Shown one piece after another: positions 32,337 through 38,931 of a stretch of 38,931 nt of DNA. Both the position numbers and the translations under genes were made by a program. This DNA is from CAZLWA01 sp964563165 (lineage in GTDB: Bacteria > CLD3 > SB21). Under the pieces are notes generated by a model. It had not been told where the DNA came from. It saw only the letters and a program-made list of their open reading frames with translations, and searched no databases. The number at the start of each line of letters is the position of its first letter. Within the stretch, counting starts at the first letter, position 1. Where the stretch lies: assembly GCA_964563165.1 (NCBI GenBank), contig CAZLWA010000009.1, positions 1-38,931 on the forward strand. The letters run 5' to 3'.

Positions 32337-32435
32337 GATCGCTATGCGATTTTATTCAAGCTCAAGGGCGGCCGAAATTAATGTTGAAAAGAAAATGAAG
32401 TGTGATTAATTTAGCCGACCGTTTCCATTAACCCT

Positions 32436-34232
32436 ATGGATATGCCAAAAACCATTTACACTGCTTTTCTGCTCGGCGTATGTTTATTGACGGCCGAACG
32501 CGTTTACGGACAGGACATCCGGTGCCAGGCATCGGTGGAACGTTCCGTCATCGAGGCCGGAGAACAATTTACGCTGACGATCGAGATCAGCGGCGGGGAT
32601 CTAAACATCACCGGCCTGCCGCAATTACCGGCGTTGAAGGGCCTGGAAGCTATGTATACCGGCGCCGGAGAATCCACCTCGATCCAGATAATCAACGGAG
32701 TAAAAAGGGAATCCAAAACCTATCAATTCCTCCTTCGCGCAAAAGAGACCGGCCGTTGGACGATTCCGCCCGTGAGCGTGTACCACAACAACCGGCCTTA
32801 TGCCTCGCAGTCTTTGACGATCGAGGTAATTCCGTCTGGAAGTATTTCCGGGACTCAGAGTGCGGCCGCTGCGGGGGATGTTTTCCTGGTCATGGTCGTT
32901 TCAAAAAAAGAGGCGTATGTCGGAGAGCAGATCTCCGCTTTGTTGAAAATTTTCACACGGGTGAGTGTCACGCAATACTCTCCCAGCAAAGTTCCGAATT
33001 TCGTGGGTTTCTGGGCAGAGGATTTTCCTATTCCCCAAACCCTCCAGGCAGATAAAGAAGTGATCAACGGCGTGAACTACTCTTCCTACACGATCAAACG
33101 CAGTGCGATATTTCCGACGCATGCCGGTAAGCTCACCATCGATCCCGCGGAAATCAATTGCGAGCTGCGGGTTCCGCGAAAGAACAAGGGCAGCTTATTT
33201 GATGATTTTTTCACCGATCCGTTCGGCCAGGTAGTGGAAACGAAATTGCAATCGAAGCCCGTCGAGATTGTCGTGAAAGAACTGCCGGCGGCATCCAAAC
33301 CGGTCAATTTTTCAGGTTTGGTTGGAAATTTTGAGGTCCGATCTTCCGTCGACAAAAGTGCGATCAAAACCGGCGAGGCCGTAACTTATAAAATTGAGAT
33401 CAGCGGAACGGGAAATCTGATATCGGCCGCAGCGCCGCCGAACCCGTTCACCGATGATTTTGAAAAATACAATGCGAAGGCGACGGATGATATTAACCGG
33501 ACGGGAAGCCAAATCGCCGGAAAGAAAATATTTGAATACGTCGCGATTCCGCGCGTGAGCCGCGTATTCGAAATTCCGGAGTATACGCTGACCTATTTTG
33601 ATCCGTTCACTAAAAAGTATGTTTCCAAAAGCACGGCGGGTATGTCCCTCACGGTCGGGCAAGGCGCATCTGCGGCGTCGGTCTCTCCCACCTTGTCCAA
33701 AGAAGAAGTGGCGCTGCTCGTGCAGGATATTCGCTACATTAAAACGGAAACCGGCCGGCAAACGTCGAACAAGAACTTTATCATCGCCTGGTGGTTTATC
33801 GGGCTTTGGATTTTGCCGATCGGGCTTTGGATTGGCGGGTACCGCTTGCAAAAACAGAGAGAACAAATGGCGCTCGATGCGGATGCCGTGAAATACAGAA
33901 AAGCCAGCCCGCTCGCGAAGAAGCGTTTGAAATCCGCGGAAAAACTGATGCGGCATAATCAAATAGACACGTTTTACGCGGAAATCGCTAAAACGCTGAC
34001 CGGCCTGGTTGCGGATAAGTTGAAAATTCCTGAAGCGAGCATCATGAGCGAGGATTTGCGGAGAAAACTGTCGGACAAGAATGTGGACGAGATCGTGATC
34101 AAAGAATATTTAAAATGTCTGCAAATTTGCGACGAGGCGCGCTTCGCTCCCGAAAGTAAGACCAAAGAACGCATGGGAGAAGTCTATCTCCAGATCCGAT
34201 CTGCTATTTTCAACATGGATAAGGCCGTGTAA
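32436..34232 (+). CDS. batD: BatD family membrane protein
   Basis: 598 residues. A signal peptide (MDMPKTIYTAFLLGVCLLTA, cleaved after VYGQ) is followed by repeated immunoglobulin-like beta domains, typical of BatD: VERSVIEAGEQFTLTIEISG, later FSGLVGNFEV and IKTGEAVTYKIEISGTGNL. One membrane segment lies at about 448-470 (FIIAWWFIGLWILPIGLWI), and a C-terminal cytoplasmic helical domain of about 120 residues follows. Bat proteins (Bacteroides aerotolerance) usually occur as batA-batB-batC-batD-batE beside a MoxR ATPase. Here only batD and batE are present, the upstream side being an M28 peptidase. The function is envelope-related and unclear. batE begins five bases after it. Confidence 0.9.
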   Translation: MDMPKTIYTAFLLGVCLLTAERVYGQDIRCQASVERSVIEAGEQFTLTIEISGGDLNITGLPQLPALKGLEAMYTGAGESTSIQIINGVKRESKTYQFLLRAKETGRWTIPPVSVYHNNRPYASQSLTIEVIPSGSISGTQSAAAAGDVFLVMVVSKKEAYVGEQISALLKIFTRVSVTQYSPSKVPNFVGFWAEDFPIPQTLQADKEVINGVNYSSYTIKRSAIFPTHAGKLTIDPAEINCELRVPRKNKGSLFDDFFTDPFGQVVETKLQSKPVEIVVKELPAASKPVNFSGLVGNFEVRSSVDKSAIKTGEAVTYKIEISGTGNLISAAAPPNPFTDDFEKYNAKATDDINRTGSQIAGKKIFEYVAIPRVSRVFEIPEYTLTYFDPFTKKYVSKSTAGMSLTVGQGASAASVSPTLSKEEVALLVQDIRYIKTETGRQTSNKNFIIAWWFIGLWILPIGLWIGGYRLQKQREQMALDADAVKYRKASPLAKKRLKSAEKLMRHNQIDTFYAEIAKTLTGLVADKLKIPEASIMSEDLRRKLSDKNVDEIVIKEYLKCLQICDEARFAPESKTKERMGEVYLQIRSAIFNMDKAV

Positions 34233-34237
34233 CGGAT

Positions 34238-35002
34238 ATGACCCACGTGATCTATTTTATTTTTTTCTGTTCGTGGTTCGCACCGATGGCCGCGGGCCAG
34301 GAGCAAACACCGGAAGACCAGTTCGCCAAAGCCAATCGGTTGTACCAGACCAAAAAATATTCGGAAGCTGCGGCGCTGTATCAGCAATTGGCCGATCGCG
34401 ATTACGTTTCCGCAGGATTATTCTACAATTTGGGCAACACGTATTATAAGTTGAATCGCTACGGATTCGCCATTTTCTACTACGAAAAGGCCGGGCGGAT
34501 GGATCCGAATGACGAAGATATTACTTTTAATTTGGAATTAGCGCAGCTGCACGTCAAAGATCGTATTATCACTCCTCCTGATTTTTTCGTATACGAATAT
34601 GCGAAGGCTTTCATCCATGCGTTTTCAGCGGACGTCTGGGCCGTGCTCGCTCTGATTTTTTTGTACGCGCTGGCCGCGGAAGCGCTCATTAAGATGTTCA
34701 TTCCCGAGGGACGGTTTTCCGGAGTTTCAAAAAGGCTGTTACCCGCCACCGTCGCCTTGTTTTTCTGTCTTACCGTTATTTTCGTGACGCGCATCTACCT
34801 CGATACGACGCGCAAAGAAGCCGTCATTTTGGTCTCCTCCGCAGATATAAAGAACGAACCGGATGCCGGGAGTCCCACGGTTTTTGTCTTGCACGAGGGC
34901 AGCAAAGTGGAAATCCGGTCCGACAAGGAAGACTGGTTGGAAATTAAATTAACGGACGGTAAAGTTGGCTGGGTAAAACACGATGAATTAGGTATACTCT
35001 GA
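34238..35002 (+). CDS. batE: BatE-like TPR and SH3 domain membrane protein
   Basis: 254 residues. A signal-like N-terminus is followed by TPR repeats (about 27-100: FAKANRLYQTKKYSEAAALY, then GLFYNLGNTYYKLNRYGFA). Two membrane helices lie at about 128-150 and 165-188, and a C-terminal bacterial SH3-like domain (about 195-254, DIKNEPDAGSP, VFVLHEGSKVEI, GWVKHDELGIL). This TPR-TM-SH3 layout is that of BatE. Five bases after batD, and its stop TGA shares a base with the ATG of comEC (TGATG at 35000-35004), so all three are translationally linked. SH3b domains often bind peptidoglycan or peptides; the role here is inferred only. Confidence 0.88.
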   Translation: MTHVIYFIFFCSWFAPMAAGQEQTPEDQFAKANRLYQTKKYSEAAALYQQLADRDYVSAGLFYNLGNTYYKLNRYGFAIFYYEKAGRMDPNDEDITFNLELAQLHVKDRIITPPDFFVYEYAKAFIHAFSADVWAVLALIFLYALAAEALIKMFIPEGRFSGVSKRLLPATVALFFCLTVIFVTRIYLDTTRKEAVILVSSADIKNEPDAGSPTVFVLHEGSKVEIRSDKEDWLEIKLTDGKVGWVKHDELGIL

Positions 35003-37419
35003 TGCGGCCCGGTAACTCAAATCCGCTGGCACTCTACCCCGCCGTAAAAATCACCGTCGCCACCGCCGCGTTCATTCTGCTTATTCATTTTTTTAATCTC
35101 GCCGGCTATTTCAGCGCGTATTCGGAAATTCTTTTCTCCTGCGCCTCGCTGGGTTTGTGCATCACCGCGATTTATATTCATGGTTCCAAACATCATTGGG
35201 CGCTGTTGATCTTCCTCGTCTCTGTTTTTTTTCTTGTTTGCGCGCGTTACCCGTCCAGAAATTTCCGGGTTGATCATGTTTCGTATTATACCGATTTAGG
35301 GCGCGCCGTTGCGGTCAAGGGTTTTGTGAGCCGGGACCCGGAGCGAAAGCCGGAACGGACACGCTGGGAATTCGAAGTGACCTCCCTTCAGCTCTCCAAA
35401 CATATGAACCTGCAGGTGAACGGACGCCTTTTGATAACCGCTAAGGGTGCCGCGCCGGTTGCTTACGGCGATGAATTGGAATTGTACGGCACGCTTATCA
35501 AACCGCGCGACGAACGCAATCCCGGAGAATTCGATTACGCGGCGTATTTGGCGAATCGGAATATTTTCGGATTAATGCATATTCGCGATGTGTCCGGCAT
35601 CGTGCACTCGGGCCGCTCCAACGCCCATCCGGTACTCCAAAACTTCATACTGCCGATCAAACATCATGTGATGGAAGTTAACCACGAAACGCTTTCGCCT
35701 CTGGGCGCCTCCATAGCCACCGGGCTCATGGTCGGCGAACGCAGTGAAATTCCAAGCGAGGTCCTGCAGGCGTTTGCAAATACCGGAACGATCCATATTT
35801 TATCTATCAGCGGGCTGCACGTAGTATTTGTATCGGCGCTGCTGCTCGGGTTGTTCAGCTTTTTTCGTATCCCGTATGCGGCGCGGATTTATCTGACCCT
35901 GATCTGCCTGGCCATTTATGTTGCAGTTGCGGATTTCGTTCCTTCCGTCGTGCGCGCCGGGCTTATGACGGGCGTGGTGCTTTTGGGGACGGTATGGCAG
36001 CGCCGACGGATGCTGGTCAATAATTTATTTGTCGCATTGTTCGTCATTCTGATTGTTGATCCGTTGTCGTTATTCGATATCGGATTGCAATTGTCCTTTG
36101 CCGCCGTGCTGTCGATCGTTCTGGTGTATCCGCGGTTGGAAGATTTTTGCAGACGATTCGGACTTTTTCAATCCGGCGAACGGACCGCCGGTGAGAACTT
36201 TTTAAGCCTGCTGCTGGTTTCTATCGCGGCGCAGATAGGCACCATTCCGTTCACGGCATATTATTTCCATAAAATTCCTTTGATCGCGCTGGCGGCCAAT
36301 GTTCTGATCGTTCCGCTATCAAGTTTTGTCATGGGACTCGGGTTTTTATCATCCTTATTCGGGGTTTTCTCGATGGCCGCAGCCCAGTGGTATGCCAACG
36401 TCAATGACATCGCCATTTGGCTTATGGTGCAAATTGCCGAACGTGCGGCGGAATTGCCGTTAGCGTATCTGGATTTTTATCAAATGGACATTGCCGGTAT
36501 CATCTTTTTTTATGCATTCTTGTTTTATGCCCTGTGCTGGGAGATACTCCCGGTGAGAAAATACGGAGCGATGGCGGCGTTGGTTCTGATAGCGTTTCTG
36601 ATATGGAAACCGGTGGCCTTCGGCGATTCCAGGCTTAAGATTTATTTTCTGGACGTGGGGCAGGGCGATGCGGCGGTGGTGCAATTGCCTGATAATAAAA
36701 TTCTATTGATCGATGCGGGCGATCAGAGTGCCGCAGCCGACCAGGGAGAAAAAGTCATCGCGCCGTTTTTGAGGAAACTCGGAGTCAGGAAAATCGATTG
36801 GCTCGTCATGACCCATCCTCATGACGACCATATCGGAGGCATGAATTATATTCTGCAGCATTTTGAAGTTTCAAAAGTCATGGAGTCGGGTCAATTTTAT
36901 GACTCGGAGATCTATAGAAATATTTTACACACGTGCGTTGAGAAAAAGACCGGAATTGAAAGAATTCGCGCAGGCGCGGCGCTTGCTATTGACAAAGAGG
37001 TTGCGCTATATTGTTTGCATCCGGGCGGTGAATTTGTATCGGAAACCGGCCCGGCGCCCTTCAATACGAATAACGCGTCGGTCGTTTTGAAGTTAGAATA
37101 CCGCGACGTGAGTGTTCTTTTTACCGGCGATGCGGAATGGGAATCTGATTCGAAGATAAGTACCTACAAGAATTTTCTGAAAAGCGATATTTTGAAAGTC
37201 GCCCATCACGGCTCGTGGAACGGAACGTCGGATGAACTGATTGCGCTCGTTCAGCCGCGCTACGCGGTCGTCTCGTGCGGGGCTTTCAATAAATTCAATC
37301 ATCCGTCACCGGCGGTCATTCAAAATTTATCTGCGGCGAACGCCGAGGTTTTCCGGACCGACCGGCACGGCGCCGTGATTTTCCAAACGGACGGTAGAAC
37401 GATAGAACGCCTGCGGTAA
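35002..37419 (+). CDS. comEC: ComEC/Rec2 DNA-uptake channel protein
   Basis: 805 residues, full length. N-terminal helices and an OB-like DUF4131 domain (about 1-200, with YGDELELYGTLIKP) are followed by the multi-helix competence domain (about 225-520, with IHILSISGLHVVFV and FVPSVVRAGLM). The C-terminal metallo-beta-lactamase domain (about 550-800) starts FLDVGQGDAAVV. It keeps the metal-binding THPHDDHIGG (604-613) and AHHGSW (734-739), so the nuclease-like domain looks active. It moves single-stranded DNA through the inner membrane in natural transformation. It is the third gene of the batD-batE-comEC unit. No other com genes are in the window. Confidence 0.96.
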   Translation: MRPGNSNPLALYPAVKITVATAAFILLIHFFNLAGYFSAYSEILFSCASLGLCITAIYIHGSKHHWALLIFLVSVFFLVCARYPSRNFRVDHVSYYTDLGRAVAVKGFVSRDPERKPERTRWEFEVTSLQLSKHMNLQVNGRLLITAKGAAPVAYGDELELYGTLIKPRDERNPGEFDYAAYLANRNIFGLMHIRDVSGIVHSGRSNAHPVLQNFILPIKHHVMEVNHETLSPLGASIATGLMVGERSEIPSEVLQAFANTGTIHILSISGLHVVFVSALLLGLFSFFRIPYAARIYLTLICLAIYVAVADFVPSVVRAGLMTGVVLLGTVWQRRRMLVNNLFVALFVILIVDPLSLFDIGLQLSFAAVLSIVLVYPRLEDFCRRFGLFQSGERTAGENFLSLLLVSIAAQIGTIPFTAYYFHKIPLIALAANVLIVPLSSFVMGLGFLSSLFGVFSMAAAQWYANVNDIAIWLMVQIAERAAELPLAYLDFYQMDIAGIIFFYAFLFYALCWEILPVRKYGAMAALVLIAFLIWKPVAFGDSRLKIYFLDVGQGDAAVVQLPDNKILLIDAGDQSAAADQGEKVIAPFLRKLGVRKIDWLVMTHPHDDHIGGMNYILQHFEVSKVMESGQFYDSEIYRNILHTCVEKKTGIERIRAGAALAIDKEVALYCLHPGGEFVSETGPAPFNTNNASVVLKLEYRDVSVLFTGDAEWESDSKISTYKNFLKSDILKVAHHGSWNGTSDELIALVQPRYAVVSCGAFNKFNHPSPAVIQNLSAANAEVFRTDRHGAVIFQTDGRTIERLR

Positions 37420-37488
37420 CGCATTCCGATTCCCGATTTTTGTGAGGTTCCGGAATGAGGGCTCCCGCCGCAGAATGAAAGACCCCGT

Positions 37489-38931
37489 ATGTTCGGTTAC
37501 GATATTGTTGTTTTGCTCGGATTTTTCGTCGGCACGATCCTGTATGCGGTACTGTGCGTCGAAGTGATCAAGCGCCAGAACAAATTGGAGCACGAATACG
37601 TTTTTTTGGCGCTCGTGGCGATCCTGATGCTCTGGCATGGATTTCAATTTATCGGGCTGCTTATCCGCGAAGTATTCGGAAGGCAATCGGTCGACGTGTA
37701 CATCCAATTCCGCTACGCGGCTCTTTACAGTATTGCTTTTTTTCCGGCTGTGACGGTGCATCTTCATTCCGCTTTCTTAGACTACGTTCATCGCCTCGTC
37801 GGGAGAAAAATTTTTTCCTACAGGATTCTTCCGCTGTTCTTTTACCTGCCTGTTTTCGCCATCCTGTATTTCGGACAGTATACGATCATTGACGCGCGGC
37901 AAAGCATTTTAGCGGAGAATATGAGCTTCATTCCGGCGTTTGTCTTCTGGGTCATCATTTGTCTGGGCATGGCGGGGATTTTGTGTATCCGGATTATCAT
38001 GCTCAGCCGCAATGAAAAGTGGAAACAATTTTTCATGCTCGAAACGGTGATCATTTTCATCATAGCGGGTTTTCTGATTTACTTCTATTTTTACGGCGGC
38101 ACCGGGAATGTGCGGCTCGATAAATCTCTGAAGCGTCTGCTGACCCTCTCGTCGGTCATCCCCACGAGCGTGATGATCTACCTGTTATATAAATATCCTT
38201 TTTATTCCACCGTCGCACGGCGCCGCTTTTTGCTCGTCACCATTTCAGGGGTGTTCCTGACCGTATTTATCATGACGTCGAAACTGCTGCGCAAAATGGC
38301 GCAGGAAAATCCGCACATCAACGTCGAAACGCTGGAAATTTTGCTCGTATCCCTGTTGTTCGTGTTGTACGAACCGGTCAAATATCTGATTCGGCGCGCC
38401 GCGGGCTATTACGCATTGAGTCAAAAATTTCAATATCAATCGCTCATGCGGAAATTGAATGAACGCATCGTCAGCGCGACCAATTTGTCCGACCTGTTCA
38501 AAGTGGTACGCACCGGCGTTATCGAAACGCTGGACTCGGAGGAAGCGGCGCTTTTTATTCTGGCCAAGCACGGTGAAGGAGAGGAAAATATTTACGCGAT
38601 CGTTCAAAGTTTCGGGGACATTAAGGAATTCAAGCTGAAATCGGTTATTAAACATATTAAAAAAAGCAGCGGCATGCACGACGCGCGCCGCATGAATATA
38701 TTTCATTTAAAGTCCTCGGAAATACCGTATCAGATCTACGTCGGCATCAGCCTGGATAATGACCTGGTGGGACTGCTGGCGATCGGAAAAAAGAAAACCA
38801 ATGAAGATTTTACGTTTGAAGAAAAGGAATTGCTGCTCACACTGGCAAGCCAGATTGCGATAGCCATTGAAAATATCGAATTGGTTCGGCGGCGCATTGA
38901 ACTGGAATCGAAAATGTTTCAAGCGGATAAA
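37489..38931 (+). CDS. Membrane sensor with GAF domain, probably histidine kinase N-terminus (cut by window end)
   Basis: Open from ATG 37489 to the window edge, 481 codons, no stop. Eight or nine hydrophobic helices occur in the first ~300 residues (for example 5-25, 38-60, 107-128, 177-199, 246-265), a membrane sensory module. A GAF domain follows (about 318-465: LFKVVRTGVIETLDSEEAAL, later LLALIGKKK-like LLAIGKKKTNEDFT, LLLTLASQIAIAIENIELV). The last residues are RRRIELESKMFQADK, where GAF-linked histidine kinases commonly run into an ADKLASLG-type phospho-acceptor helix. So the missing part is most likely HisKA-HATPase, but a GGDEF or other output is possible. It follows comEC by 69 bases with no terminator. 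Confidence 0.75.
   Translation, partial: MFGYDIVVLLGFFVGTILYAVLCVEVIKRQNKLEHEYVFLALVAILMLWHGFQFIGLLIREVFGRQSVDVYIQFRYAALYSIAFFPAVTVHLHSAFLDYVHRLVGRKIFSYRILPLFFYLPVFAILYFGQYTIIDARQSILAENMSFIPAFVFWVIICLGMAGILCIRIIMLSRNEKWKQFFMLETVIIFIIAGFLIYFYFYGGTGNVRLDKSLKRLLTLSSVIPTSVMIYLLYKYPFYSTVARRRFLLVTISGVFLTVFIMTSKLLRKMAQENPHINVETLEILLVSLLFVLYEPVKYLIRRAAGYYALSQKFQYQSLMRKLNERIVSATNLSDLFKVVRTGVIETLDSEEAALFILAKHGEGEENIYAIVQSFGDIKEFKLKSVIKHIKKSSGMHDARRMNIFHLKSSEIPYQIYVGISLDNDLVGLLAIGKKKTNEDFTFEEKELLLTLASQIAIAIENIELVRRRIELESKMFQADK

Noticed and set aside
32480..33055. 191-residue out-of-frame plus-strand ORF in batD
   Set aside because: Overlaps conserved BatD sequence; composition (Arg/Gly-rich) is typical of an alternate frame.
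1..38931. CRISPR array, prophage or transposase genes
   Set aside because: No regularly spaced repeat array, phage structural genes or transposase motifs were seen; the only mobile signals are the R-M island and the short repeat elements.

Overview
The window looks like a chromosome segment of a Gram-negative bacterium, most likely a non-Bacteroidota member of the FCB group (an Ignavibacteria-, Calditrichota- or KSB1-like lineage). Supporting this are two FadL/PorV-type outer-membrane barrels, lipoproteins, BatD/BatE proteins and an S9 peptidase. The promoters are plain sigma70 type with 17-base spacers, not the Bacteroidota type. The placement is inference from gene content. Coding density is high, and several genes start with TTG behind a strong Shine-Dalgarno sequence.

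Layout. 1-3190: an AT-rich restriction-modification island on the minus strand (two unlike DNA methyltransferases and a PD-(D/E)xK nuclease, overlapping by ATGA). It is bounded by two near-identical 32-base repeats, each carrying a promoter, and a cut-off short-chain dehydrogenase 5' end lies next to the left repeat. 3331-5362: a secreted S9 prolyl-oligopeptidase-type gene broken by a frameshift. 5580-8384: DUF1257, a SAM methyltransferase, DUF2997 and an AtuA/DUF1446 protein. 8395-8692: two tandem copies of a small terminal-inverted-repeat element that abuts a REC-GGDEF response regulator. 10521-15690: a macrodomain protein, an unknown one-helix membrane protein, an aconitase-superfamily enzyme with its swivel domain at the N-terminus, and a POT peptide transporter.

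15708-17119 is a textbook unit: sigma70 promoter, SAM-I riboswitch, intrinsic terminator and metK. Then come a pabA/trpG-type glutaminase and tRNA-Lys(UUU). A bidirectional terminator separates these from a minus-strand operon: promoter, tRNA-Leu(UAG), tig, clpP, clpX and a GAF-GGDEF cyclase. The ClpP has Asn where the catalytic Asp is expected. An SDR and an AmmeMemoRadiSam-type radical SAM gene follow.

24746-31279 is a run of cell-envelope genes: a DNRLRE lipoprotein, two FadL/PorV-like barrels, a further barrel, and two lipoproteins sharing the same lipobox neighbourhood. It is followed by an M28 peptidase, batD, batE and a full-length comEC. The right edge cuts a multi-helix membrane GAF sensor, probably a histidine kinase, which starts at 37489 and is open at the window end.

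The most unusual points are the promoter-bounded R-M island, the DUF1257-methyltransferase-DUF2997 cluster, the swivel-first aconitase, the Asp-to-Asn change in ClpP, and the tandem element that seems to supply the ribosome binding site of a diguanylate cyclase.
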